Assembly (NCBI GenBank): GCA_002898715.1
Contig: BEIA01000006.1
Location: 1 to 44,947 of the forward strand
Length of the DNA stretch: 44,947 nt
DNA from: a bacterium HR24
GTDB lineage: Bacteria > Chloroflexota > Dehalococcoidia > SM23-28-2 > HRBIN24
Direction of reading: 5' to 3'
This document shows, piece by piece, positions 16,439 through 25,091 of the stretch. Under the pieces are notes generated by a model. That model worked only from the letters and a program-made list of their open reading frames with translations, was not told the DNA's origin and made no database searches. The position numbers and the translations under genes were made by a program. Within the stretch, counting starts at the first letter, position 1. Each line of letters starts with the position of its first letter.

Positions 16439-17515
16439 ATGATCGACTTGGGCATGCTGCACCTGTTCGAACACCCGGCCGGGAGGACGGAGCAGCAGGT
16501 GCTGCAAGAGCAACTTGACATCATGGTGCGGGCCGAGGACTACGGCTTCCACTCGGTCTGGCCGGCGGAGCACCACTTCAGCGAATACGGCTACTGCGCG
16601 TCGCCAGCCGTGCACTTGGCCTACGTGGCCGCTCGCACCAAGCGGCTGCGCCTGGGTACGGGAGTGGTGGTGCTTCCCCTCAACCACCCCGTCCGGGTGG
16701 CCGAAGACTATGCGACGCTGGACCTCATCTCAGACGGCCGGGTGGAACTGGGCCTGGGCCGGGGCTACCAGCCCCACGAGTTCCGAGGCTACGGCGTGGA
16801 CCAGTCCCACTCCCGCCAGATCTTTCAGGAAGGGGTGGAGGTGATAGTGCGGGCGTGGACCCAGGACCGCTTCAGCTACCACGGTCAGTTCTACCGATTC
16901 GAGGACCTGGAGGTGAGGCCCAAGCCTTTGCAGAAGCCCCACCCGCCCATCTGGATGGCCGCCCTCTCGGACGACTCCTTCGCCCTCTGCGGCCGTTACG
17001 GGTTCAACCTGCTCACCGCCTTCGCCTTCGGGGCCGACGTCGACCGCATCCACCTGAACATCGAGCGGTGGAAGGAGGCCCTCCGTCAGGCGGGCCGCGA
17101 CCCTTCCAGCTACCGGGTGGGCTGCTTGGCCATGACCTACGTGGCCGAGACCAGCCAACAGGCGCTGGCAGACTTCGCCGAGCCGGTCCTGTGGTACTAC
17201 CACACCTTTGCTAAATACGTTGCGCCGCCCGCCGGCCACCCACCTATCCCCACCTACGAGCTTTATGCCCTGACGCGCGACTTCGTGCAGTCGGTGACCT
17301 GGGAGGACCTGGTGCGCCGCGGGGCGGTGGTGGTGGGCAGCCCCGATCAGGTAGTGGACCGTATCGGCCAGATCGTGGAGAAGACGGGCTTGAGCCTCTA
17401 CCTGGCCTGGATACGCATCGGCGGCCTCGACCACGCCAAGGTGCTCAAGTGCATGGAGCTCATGGCGAGCAAGGTGATGCCCCAGCTCAAGGGCATGGGG
17501 GCACCGGTGCCATAG
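16439..17515 (+). CDS. Luciferase-like (LLM class) flavin-dependent monooxygenase, second copy
   Basis: A 358-residue bacterial luciferase-superfamily enzyme. It carries the same family blocks as the gene at 9320: YGFHSVWPAEHHF, RLRLGTGVVVLPLNHPVRVAEDYATLDLISDGRVELGLGRGYQPHEF and PKPLQKPHPPIWMAAL. It is 35 residues shorter, mainly lacking the central insertion. It starts at 16439 behind a strong AGGAGGTG. It leads a run of six genes with short gaps (8-46 bases), which looks like one transcription unit ending at 24936. The substrate is unknown; the gene order mirrors the 9320 run. Confidence 0.9.
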   Translation: MIDLGMLHLFEHPAGRTEQQVLQEQLDIMVRAEDYGFHSVWPAEHHFSEYGYCASPAVHLAYVAARTKRLRLGTGVVVLPLNHPVRVAEDYATLDLISDGRVELGLGRGYQPHEFRGYGVDQSHSRQIFQEGVEVIVRAWTQDRFSYHGQFYRFEDLEVRPKPLQKPHPPIWMAALSDDSFALCGRYGFNLLTAFAFGADVDRIHLNIERWKEALRQAGRDPSSYRVGCLAMTYVAETSQQALADFAEPVLWYYHTFAKYVAPPAGHPPIPTYELYALTRDFVQSVTWEDLVRRGAVVVGSPDQVVDRIGQIVEKTGLSLYLAWIRIGGLDHAKVLKCMELMASKVMPQLKGMGAPVP

Positions 17516-17525
17516 GGGGCCTGCC

Positions 17526-18629
17526 ATGAAAGCTGCCGTGCTGCGCGCCGTCGGCGCCCCCCTCACGGTGGAGGAGGTGGATCTATCCGGTCCTGGCCCC
17601 AATGAGGTCCTCATCAGGGTCGTCGCCAGCGGTGTGTGCCACTCTGACCTGCACGTGATGGAGGGGGTCCTGCCCTACCCCCTCCCCACCGTGCTGGGGC
17701 ACGAGGCGGCGGGGGTAGTGGAGGACGTGGGGCCGGGGGTGAGCGCCCTACGTCGGGGCGCTCACGTGGTGGTGGCAGTGGTCCCATCCTGCGGGCGCTG
17801 CCGCCTGTGCCTGCGGGGCCGGCCCAACCTGTGCACCGCCATCAGGGGGAGGCCGGGCGTCATGGCGGACGGGACCAGACGTCTGCGCCTACCGGGAGGG
17901 GAGGAGGTCAACCACTTCACTATGATCTCCTCCTTTGCCCAGTTCGCGGTGGTGCATGAGGCGGCAGCGGTGCCGGTGAGGGAAGACATCCCCCTGGAGC
18001 GGGCCTGTCTCCTGGGCTGTGGCCTCCTCACAGGGTGGGGTGCCGCCGTCAACCGCGCGCGGGTGGCCCCTGGGAGCTCTTGCGTGGTGTTGGGCTGTGG
18101 CGGGGTGGGTCTGGGCATCGTCCAGGGCTGCGCCGTGCGGCAGGCGGAGCCCATCGTGGCCGTCGATCTCTGGCCTCAGCGGCTGGAGGTGGCGGCCCGC
18201 TTGGGCGCCACCCATACGCTGCTGGCAGGGCAGGAGGACGTACCGGCCCTGGTGCGGCAGCTCACTGGAGGAGGTGCTGATTATGTCTTCGATGCGGTGG
18301 GGAGCCCGCAAACGGCGGCGCTCGCCCTTTCCTGCCTGGGCAGGGGAGGGACAGCCGTGCTGGTGGGTGTGGGCCAGCGGGACGCCAGCCTGAGCGTCCC
18401 CATCACCGCCACGGTCCTCAATGAGCGAGCCGTCCTGGGCTGCGACTACGGGTCGGCCTGGCCTCAGAGGGATATCGCCCTGCTCGCCGACATGTATGCC
18501 GCCGGCCGACTCAAGCTGGACGAACTTGTGGATCGAACTTATCCCCTGGAAGGGGTCAACGAGGCGCTGGCCGACCTCAAGGAGGGGAGGGCGTTACGAC
18601 CGGTGATCCTGCCGTGGGGGGACAGCTAG
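17526..18629 (+). CDS. Zinc-dependent alcohol dehydrogenase (MDR family), second copy
   Basis: A 367-residue paralogue of the enzyme at 10513. Catalytic zinc ligands are C38 and H59 with E60, plus a cysteine in LLGCGLLTG. Structural zinc ligands are C89, C92, C95 and C103 (CGRCRLCLRGRPNLC). The nucleotide motif VLGCGGVGLG is intact. It follows the monooxygenase by 10 bases. The same pairing of monooxygenase and dehydrogenase in both runs suggests a two-step oxidation of related substrates. Confidence 0.93.
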   Translation: MKAAVLRAVGAPLTVEEVDLSGPGPNEVLIRVVASGVCHSDLHVMEGVLPYPLPTVLGHEAAGVVEDVGPGVSALRRGAHVVVAVVPSCGRCRLCLRGRPNLCTAIRGRPGVMADGTRRLRLPGGEEVNHFTMISSFAQFAVVHEAAAVPVREDIPLERACLLGCGLLTGWGAAVNRARVAPGSSCVVLGCGGVGLGIVQGCAVRQAEPIVAVDLWPQRLEVAARLGATHTLLAGQEDVPALVRQLTGGGADYVFDAVGSPQTAALALSCLGRGGTAVLVGVGQRDASLSVPITATVLNERAVLGCDYGSAWPQRDIALLADMYAAGRLKLDELVDRTYPLEGVNEALADLKEGRALRPVILPWGDS

Positions 18630-18669
18630 CTGGCAGTGGCAGTGGCGGCTAGAGAAAGGAGGGCGAGGC

Positions 18670-19923
18670 ATGCGCGTGCTATTGGCGCTCTTAGGTGCGG
18701 CAGCCCTGGTTGGGGGCCTGGTTGCCTGCGGTGGCTCAGAAGCACCGCCGCGGACGGAAACGCCGACACCACGACAGCTAAAGACTGACGTGGGCGTCAC
18801 TGAGAGCGAGATCAGGCTAGGGACCACGGCCGTCCTCTCGGGTAGCCTGGTGGCCGCCTACCAGCCCATCGTTCCCGCCATGCAGGCCTACTTCGAATAT
18901 GTAAACCGCGAAAAGGGCGGCGTCTGCAACCGCCGCATAACCCTCATCGTGGAGGACCACCAGTACAGCCCGCCCAAGGCGAGGGAGGCCGTGACGAAGC
19001 TTATCGAGCAGGACCGGGTGCTGGCCCTGGTGGGCGACCTGGGGACGGGGCCTGTCCTTGCCGAGGCCGACTACGTCAACGAGCAGAAGGTCCCTCATCT
19101 CTTTGTGCAGACCGGAGCCACCGCCCTCGGCGACTACCGCCGCTGGCCCTGGACCATCGTCTTCATCCCCGACTACCGCAGCGAAGGCCGCATCCTGGGC
19201 CGGCTAGCGAACGAGCGCTTCCCTAATGCAAAGGTAGGCATCCTCTACCAGAACGACGACTTCGGCCAGGATGGGCGAAGTGGCTTCAAGGAGGAGTTTA
19301 AGGGCCAGATCGTGGCCGAGCAGTCCTACGAGGCCACGGCCACCGACATCAGCTCGCAGATGGCGAACATCCGGGCGGCCGGGGCCGACCTGGTCTACAT
19401 CTACGCCACCGCCGCCTTCACCGCCCGCGCCTTCCAGTACATGCAGCAGACCAACTGGCGGCCCCAGGTGATCATGAGCTACGTAAACCCAGCGGACACG
19501 GTGGCTAACCTGGTGGGTGGGGGCAACAAGGAGGCTGGCGCCTCGGTGATAAAGGGGACCATCGTGCCCATTTGGTACATGGATCCAGCGGTCGACAAGG
19601 ACCGGCCGGAGATGAAGGAGCATGTGCGCATCATGCAGGCCTACGGCGGGCCGCCGGTGCAGCGCCTGACTCCGTACGCCCAGGCCCTAGCCGAGCTGGT
19701 GGTGGAGACCCTGAGGCGGGCCTGCGAGGCGGGCGACATGACCCGCCAGGGCGTCCTGAGGGCGGCCGAGTCCATCCGCGACTTCCATCCTACGACCCTC
19801 GTGCCCGGCATCGATGTCACGTTGGGGCCAGATGACCACTTCGCGGTGCAAGCCTTGGTGCCGGCCGAGGTGCAGGCCGACGCCACCCCCCGGCCAATAG
19901 GGCCCGCTATATCGACGCGGTGA
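18670..19923 (+). CDS. ABC transporter substrate-binding lipoprotein, LivJ-like (Peripla_BP_6)
   Basis: A 417-residue exported receptor. The signal peptide ends in the lipobox LVAC with the lipidated cysteine at residue 20, followed by a short Pro/Thr linker. The mature part begins GVTESEIRLGTTAVLSG and has the two-lobed type I periplasmic binding fold used for branched amino acids, amides and aromatic acids (LIVEDHQYSPPKAREAVTKLI, VGILYQNDDFGQDG). No permease or ATPase genes lie next to it, so it must share a transporter encoded elsewhere or act as a scavenger. Its place inside the catabolic run suggests that it captures the pathway substrate. Confidence 0.9.
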   Translation: MRVLLALLGAAALVGGLVACGGSEAPPRTETPTPRQLKTDVGVTESEIRLGTTAVLSGSLVAAYQPIVPAMQAYFEYVNREKGGVCNRRITLIVEDHQYSPPKAREAVTKLIEQDRVLALVGDLGTGPVLAEADYVNEQKVPHLFVQTGATALGDYRRWPWTIVFIPDYRSEGRILGRLANERFPNAKVGILYQNDDFGQDGRSGFKEEFKGQIVAEQSYEATATDISSQMANIRAAGADLVYIYATAAFTARAFQYMQQTNWRPQVIMSYVNPADTVANLVGGGNKEAGASVIKGTIVPIWYMDPAVDKDRPEMKEHVRIMQAYGGPPVQRLTPYAQALAELVVETLRRACEAGDMTRQGVLRAAESIRDFHPTTLVPGIDVTLGPDDHFAVQALVPAEVQADATPRPIGPAISTR

Positions 19924-19950
19924 CCACGGGACCCGCGGGAGGGGACCAAG

Positions 19951-21123
19951 ATGCGCTTTCGTCTATCGCCCGAGGACGAGGCCTTCCGCCAGGAGGTGCG
20001 CTCCTGGCTGCGGGAGCACCTCCCCCGCGACTGGGAGGACCAGGTCCCCGAGGGCGAGACGTGGGAGTTCACCCGCCACTTCACCCGTAAGCTGGCCGAA
20101 AAGGGTTGGGTGGTGCCCCACTGGCCCAGGGAATACGGCGGCCTGGGCCTCTCCCTGTGGCAGCAGCTGGTCTTCCGCGAGGAGATGGCCTACCACCGGG
20201 CGCCGCTGGGCTACATCGCCATCGGCGCCGACTGGGCGGGGCCCACCATCATCGTCTACGGCACCGAGGAGCAGAAGCGGGAGCACCTGCCCCGCATCGC
20301 CCGGGCCGAGGTGATGTGGTGCCAGGGCTTCTCGGAGCCCAACGCCGGCTCCGACCTGGCCAACCTGCAGACGCGGGCCGTGCGCGACGGCGACGAGTAC
20401 GTGGTCAACGGCCAGAAGATCTGGACATCGGGCGCCCACCGCGCCGACTGGATGATCCTCCTGGCCCGCACCGATCCCGAGGCGCCCAAGCACAAGGGCA
20501 TCTCCTACTTCCTGGTGGACATGAAGAGCCCGGGCATCACCGTCCGCCCCCTCATCGACATGATGGACAACCACGGCTTCAACCAGGTCTTCTTCGAGAA
20601 CGTGCGGGTGCCGGCCCGCAACCTGCTGGGGGAGGAGAACCGGGGCTGGTATATGGCCACCACCACCCTGAACTTCGAGCGCTCCTCCATCGGCGGCGCG
20701 GCGGCAGCGAGACGGCTGCTGGAAGACCTGGTGGAATACGTGCGCGACTCCTCCCTGCCCGAGGGCAGGCGCCTGGACGACCCTCGTGTGCGCTACCAGC
20801 TGGGCGAGGCGGCGGTGGAGCTGGAGATAGGGCGGCTCCTCTCCTACCGGGTCGTCTCCCTGCAAGCGCGGGGGCTGGTGCCCAGCTATGAAGCGTCGGT
20901 GGCCAAGCTCTACAACACCGAGATGGGGCTGCGGCTGGCGCGGCGGGGCCTGGCAATCCTGGGGCTGTACGGGCAACTGCAGCCCAAGTCCCGCTGGGCG
21001 CGCCTGCGGGGGCGCTTCGAGCGCCAGTATCTGTGGATGACGGGCATGGTGGTGGGCGGCGGCACGTCCGAGATCCAGCGCAACCTGATAGCCATCCGTG
21101 GCCTGGGCCTGCCGAGGGGCTGA
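19951..21123 (+). CDS. Acyl-CoA dehydrogenase, paralogue of the 11642 gene
   Basis: A 390-residue FAD-dependent acyl-CoA dehydrogenase. It shares nearly every motif with the gene at 11642: MRFRLSPEDEAFRQEVRSWL, WCQGFSEPNAGSDLANLQT, GQKIWTS, FNQVFFENVRVP, GGGTSEIQRN and the same ending RGLGLPRG. The similarity along the whole length points to duplication within the region. It starts 27 bases after the binding-protein gene behind GGGAGGGGA. Such pairs can form heteromeric enzymes in FadE-type systems, but here the two genes sit in different runs, so separate substrates are equally likely. Confidence 0.92.
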   Translation: MRFRLSPEDEAFRQEVRSWLREHLPRDWEDQVPEGETWEFTRHFTRKLAEKGWVVPHWPREYGGLGLSLWQQLVFREEMAYHRAPLGYIAIGADWAGPTIIVYGTEEQKREHLPRIARAEVMWCQGFSEPNAGSDLANLQTRAVRDGDEYVVNGQKIWTSGAHRADWMILLARTDPEAPKHKGISYFLVDMKSPGITVRPLIDMMDNHGFNQVFFENVRVPARNLLGEENRGWYMATTTLNFERSSIGGAAAARRLLEDLVEYVRDSSLPEGRRLDDPRVRYQLGEAAVELEIGRLLSYRVVSLQARGLVPSYEASVAKLYNTEMGLRLARRGLAILGLYGQLQPKSRWARLRGRFERQYLWMTGMVVGGGTSEIQRNLIAIRGLGLPRG

Positions 21124-21169
21124 AGACAGCTTCCCCAGCACGACGGGCACGGACGGAGGTGCTTGAGCT

Positions 21170-22492
21170 ATGGGCTGGCGCGAGACGGTGGCGGGCAAAT
21201 TGGTGAGCCCGCAGGAGGCTGTCGCCAGCATCCGGTCGGGCGATACGGTGGTGGCTGCACCGTTCACCTGCACCCCCTACACCCTTTGCCAGGCCCTGTA
21301 CGACAGGCGGGCAGAGCTGCGGGGGGTACGGGTCCATCACCCCGCCGGTCTCTTCCAATGGATCAGGGAGGAGGCTGACGCCGAGTCTTTCCTATGCACG
21401 GACTTGTACGCCACGCCCCTCAACAGGGAGTGGGTGAACAGGGGGGTGGTGGACTATCTCGTTTTTGGTGCCTGGCGGGATCATGAGATACCGGCCGGAT
21501 TCGAGGCCCAGCCCGACTACTTTTTGGTCCCCGTGTCGCCTCCCGACAAACACGGCTATTGCAGCTTCGGCCCTGGGGTCTGGCTGTCCAAGACCTGGTC
21601 CCGTCAGGCCAAGAAGGTCATCGCCGAGGTGCACGAGGACTTCATCCGCACAGGCGGCGAGAACTACATCCATATCTCTGAGATCGACTTGCTGTGCGAG
21701 GGGCAGGCCCAGACGGGAGCACTGCCCATCCCTCCCCGCAGCGAGGAGGAGGTGGCCGTCACCGAGGTCATCTGCACCCTGGTGGCCAGCGAGATCATCA
21801 AGGACCGGGACACGGTGCAGATCGGCATCGGCACCGTTGCCGCCGCCCTGGGCATGTATCTGGGCGACAAGCACGACCTGGGCATCCAGACGGAGATCAT
21901 CACCGGTGGCATCGCCCAGCTGGTGGAGGCGGGGGTGGTGACGGGCAAATACAAGACGCTGCACCGGGGGAAGGTGGTTGGCAGCGCCTGCGTCGCCATG
22001 CCGCCGGAGGAGCTGGCCATGATCGACGGCAACCCCGTCTTCGAGCTCTACGACTTCGGCTATACCGATGACATCCGGCTGTTGGTGCGGTTCGAGAATT
22101 TCGTGGCCGTCAACAACGCCCTGATGGTGGACCTGACGGGCCAGGTGGCCTCGGAGACCATCGGCCCCCGCATCTGGACGGGGACGGCAGGACAGCTTGC
22201 CTTCATGATCGCCGCCCGTTATGCCCCCGGCGGCCGCTCGGTCATCGTGCTCCCCTCCAGCCACCTGGTGCAGGGGGAAAGGCGGACTCGCATCGTCCCC
22301 GCCCTGCCCGAAGGTTCCGCGGTCACGGTCCCCAGGACGCTTGTGGACTACGTGGTGACGGAATACGGCGTCGCCACCCTGCGCGGCAAGACGGTGCGGG
22401 AGCGCATCGGCGAGCTGATCGCTGTGGCCCACCCGGACTTCCGCGGCGAGCTGAAGAAGGAGGCCCAGCGCCTCTACGGCATCAGCGTCTGA
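21170..22492 (+). CDS. Acetyl-CoA hydrolase/transferase family (4-hydroxybutyrate CoA-transferase-like)
   Basis: A 440-residue class I CoA-transferase. The N-terminal domain begins KLVSPQEAVASIRSGDTVV, and the C-terminal AcetylCoA_hyd_C domain carries VDYVVTEYGVATLRGKTVRERIGELI. The catalytic glutamate that forms the glutamyl-CoA intermediate is probably Glu242 in GIQTEIITGGI, preceded by the QIGIGTVAAAL loop. Members move CoA between acetyl-CoA and butyrate, 4-hydroxybutyrate, propionate or succinate; the sequence does not single one out. It could activate a product of the oxidation steps using acetyl-CoA. The gene starts with ATG at 21170 and ends 5 bases before the next start. Confidence 0.9.
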   Translation: MGWRETVAGKLVSPQEAVASIRSGDTVVAAPFTCTPYTLCQALYDRRAELRGVRVHHPAGLFQWIREEADAESFLCTDLYATPLNREWVNRGVVDYLVFGAWRDHEIPAGFEAQPDYFLVPVSPPDKHGYCSFGPGVWLSKTWSRQAKKVIAEVHEDFIRTGGENYIHISEIDLLCEGQAQTGALPIPPRSEEEVAVTEVICTLVASEIIKDRDTVQIGIGTVAAALGMYLGDKHDLGIQTEIITGGIAQLVEAGVVTGKYKTLHRGKVVGSACVAMPPEELAMIDGNPVFELYDFGYTDDIRLLVRFENFVAVNNALMVDLTGQVASETIGPRIWTGTAGQLAFMIAARYAPGGRSVIVLPSSHLVQGERRTRIVPALPEGSAVTVPRTLVDYVVTEYGVATLRGKTVRERIGELIAVAHPDFRGELKKEAQRLYGISV

Positions 22493-22497
22493 GGCCC

Positions 22498-24936
22498 ATG
22501 CCCCGGGCGCCCTTCTGGCTGGAAGGCGTGCAGGCCCTGGAGGCGGGCGAGGGGCTGGCCATCGCCTACGCCGGCCACCTGCTGGCCCGCCTGGGCGCCG
22601 TCGTCTGGAAGGTCGAGCCGCCCCGGGGCGACCCCATCCGCGCCCTGGGCCCCTTCCCCGAGGACGTGCCCCACCCCGAGCGGGGCGCCCACCACCTCTT
22701 CTACAACGGCGGCAAGCGCAGCCTGGCCCTGAACCCGGAACGCCGGGGCGACCGCGCCTTGCTGAGCAGGCTGGCCCGCGCCGCCGACGTCCTGCTGGTG
22801 GACGCGGCCTGGGCCGAGGCGACGCGGGCACGGGCCCTGGCCCGTCGCGGCGCCGTGGCGGTGGTCGTCACCCCCTTCGGCCTCACCGGCCCCTATCGCG
22901 ACCTGCCCGCCTGCGACCTGGTGCTGCAGGCCATGATGGGCCTCGCCTACATCACCGGCGAGCCCGACCGGCCGCCCCTGCAGGTGGGGCTGCCCGTGGC
23001 CGAGCTGACGGCGGGACAGTTGGCGGCGGGCATCGCCCTCGCCTGCCTGTGGCGGAGGCGCCAGGGCGGACGGGGCGTCCTAGTGGACCTGTCCTGCTGG
23101 GAGGCGGCCCTGACGGCCATGGAGCATGCCCCCATGGCCTGGTCCTATCTGCGGCGGGTCTGGCGACGGCGGGGCAACCTGGGCGGGCTGGCCGGCTGGG
23201 GCCTCTATCCCTGCCGCGACGGCTACGTGGGCGTCATATCCGGCCTGGGCGATGCCTACCTGCGCTTTCTGGAGATGGTGGGGCCGCCCCTGGACGACCC
23301 CAGGTTCCGGAGCATGTCGGCCCGCACCCGCCTGGCCGACGAGATGCACGCTGCCATCCTGGCGTGGCTGGCAGGCAGAGGCCGCGAGGAGGTGGTCAGG
23401 GAGGCCCAGGCACGCGGCCTTCCCTTCGGCTACCTGCACACGGTGGAGGACCTGCTGCGCTCCCCCCAACTGCGGGCACGGCGTTTCTTCCGTGTGGTCC
23501 GCCAGCCGGGCCTGGGCGAGATAACGGTGCCCTATGCCCCTTTCCGCGCCCGCGGGGTGCGCTGGCGCCTGGCCCCCGCCCCTGCCCTGGACCGTCACCG
23601 CGCCCTGGCACGCCACCTATCCCCCCGGCCCCAGGGGCCCAAGGGGCTGGACAGGGACCTGCCGCTGGCCGGAGTGCGGGTGCTGGAGATGGCCGTCGTC
23701 TGGGCAGGGCCCCTGTGCGGACGCCTGCTGGCCGAGGCGGGGGCCGAGGTCATCAAGCTGGAGACGGCCCGCCGCCCAGACCTCATCCGCGGGCCGGCAC
23801 GACCCCTGCACCCGGCCGATGGCGTCTACCCCCGCGCCCAGCCCGGCCCCGACCCCTGGAACCGCCACGCCTACTTCAACGACCGCAACCGCGGCAAGCT
23901 CGGCATCTGCCTGGACCTGGACCGCCCGGAGGGACGAGAGCTGGCCCGCGCCATCGCCGCCCGTTGCGACGTGGTGGTCGAGAACCTGTCGCCGGGCGCG
24001 TTGGCCCGCTTCGGCCTGGACTACGCCACCCTCAGTCGCCTGCGCCGGGACATCATCTATCTGTCGATGCCCGCCCAGGGCCTAACGGGGCCGGAGCGGG
24101 GATACGTGGGCTACGGCGCCACCAATGACCTGACCAGCGGCCTCATCAGCGTCACCGGCTACGAGGACGGCACCCCCCAGAACGCCGGCATCAACGTTAG
24201 CGACCCGGTGGCGGCCTTTCACGGCTTCGTGGCGGTGGCGGCCGCCCTGCACCTGCGCCAGCGCAGCGGCCGTGGCCTGCACATCGACCTGTCCCAGCGG
24301 GAGTCCACCGCCTACTTCATGGCCCCCTACCTGCTGGACTACCTCTGGAACGGTCGGGTGGCCCGGCCCACGGGCAACGCTCACCCCCATTGGGTGCCCC
24401 ACGGCCTCTACCCCTGTGCCGGGGAGGACTCCTGGCTGGCCATCGCCGTGCGGGACGATGGCGAGTGGCAGTCCCTGTGCCGGGTGATCCCGTCCCTGGC
24501 TGCCCTGTCCGGGCTGTCGCTGACGGAGCGCCTCGCCCGCCGCCGCGAGATAGATGACCTGCTCGCGGGGTGGGCGCGGGCGCTGCCGCGGGCGGAGGCG
24601 TGGCGAAGGCTGCGGGAGGCGGGCGTGCCCTCTGGTCCGGCCTACGAGGGGCCTGCCCTCTTCGCCGACCCCCACCTGCGCCGACGTGGCTTCTGGGTGG
24701 CGGCCCACCACCCGTCGGCAGGCCGTCGGCTCTACCCGGGGCCGCCCTGGCGCCTGGGCGACGGCACCCCCAGCCGCCGCCCGGCCCCGACCCTGGGCCA
24801 GCATAACCGCCTCGTCCTCTCCCGACTGCTGGGGCTATCCGAGGAGGAGATGGACGAGCTAGAGAGCCAGGGCGTGCTGGCCACGCAACCTAAGGCGCAT
24901 CATCCGAATTCAAGTGGGGGCCTGGCGCAGCACTAA
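22498..24936 (+). CDS. Double-domain CaiB/BaiF (class III) CoA-transferase fusion
   Basis: An 812-residue protein, twice the usual length, made of two CaiB-type domains in tandem (about residues 1-375 and 385-790). The first lacks the canonical N-terminal strand, and at the catalytic position it has glutamate (Glu169 in LPVAELTAG) where the family has aspartate. The second looks complete: LAGVRVLEMAVVWAGPLCGRLLAEAG, RNRGKLGICLDL, and the expected aspartate Asp569 in NVSDPVAAFHGF. The ending LGQHNRLVLSRLLGLSEEEMDELESQGVL is typical. Fused CaiB pairs may replace the interlocked homodimer seen in single-domain enzymes. Activity may rest with the second half. The extra C-terminal 15 residues look non-conserved. 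Confidence 0.88.
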   Translation: MPRAPFWLEGVQALEAGEGLAIAYAGHLLARLGAVVWKVEPPRGDPIRALGPFPEDVPHPERGAHHLFYNGGKRSLALNPERRGDRALLSRLARAADVLLVDAAWAEATRARALARRGAVAVVVTPFGLTGPYRDLPACDLVLQAMMGLAYITGEPDRPPLQVGLPVAELTAGQLAAGIALACLWRRRQGGRGVLVDLSCWEAALTAMEHAPMAWSYLRRVWRRRGNLGGLAGWGLYPCRDGYVGVISGLGDAYLRFLEMVGPPLDDPRFRSMSARTRLADEMHAAILAWLAGRGREEVVREAQARGLPFGYLHTVEDLLRSPQLRARRFFRVVRQPGLGEITVPYAPFRARGVRWRLAPAPALDRHRALARHLSPRPQGPKGLDRDLPLAGVRVLEMAVVWAGPLCGRLLAEAGAEVIKLETARRPDLIRGPARPLHPADGVYPRAQPGPDPWNRHAYFNDRNRGKLGICLDLDRPEGRELARAIAARCDVVVENLSPGALARFGLDYATLSRLRRDIIYLSMPAQGLTGPERGYVGYGATNDLTSGLISVTGYEDGTPQNAGINVSDPVAAFHGFVAVAAALHLRQRSGRGLHIDLSQRESTAYFMAPYLLDYLWNGRVARPTGNAHPHWVPHGLYPCAGEDSWLAIAVRDDGEWQSLCRVIPSLAALSGLSLTERLARRREIDDLLAGWARALPRAEAWRRLREAGVPSGPAYEGPALFADPHLRRRGFWVAAHHPSAGRRLYPGPPWRLGDGTPSRRPAPTLGQHNRLVLSRLLGLSEEEMDELESQGVLATQPKAHHPNSSGGLAQH

Positions 24937-25091
24937 AAGGGGATGCATGCCAATGCCAGCTGCGGAGGCCTCCAGTCATGATGCCACTTGCTGACGTGTT
25001 CGTCCCCACTTGTGATCTATAAGGGCAGGGTTCTCCTGCCCTACAGTTGGGGTAAAGAGAGAAACCCTGAGGGAAAGGAGGCCCCAGAGAG
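24937..25091 (+). ncRNA. Non-coding left end of IS110 element; candidate bridge-RNA region
   Basis: There is no gene between the fused CaiB stop and the IS110 transposase start. The segment holds a perfect 8-bp hairpin, AGGGCAGG (25022-25029) and CCTGCCCT (25035-25042), with a 5-base loop about 50 bases before the start codon. A GGAAAGGAGG ribosome-binding site follows. In the IS110 group proper, the left-end non-coding region encodes the structured RNA that guides target choice. That a similar RNA lies here is inferred from position and the hairpin; its target and donor loops were not identified. Confidence 0.35.
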
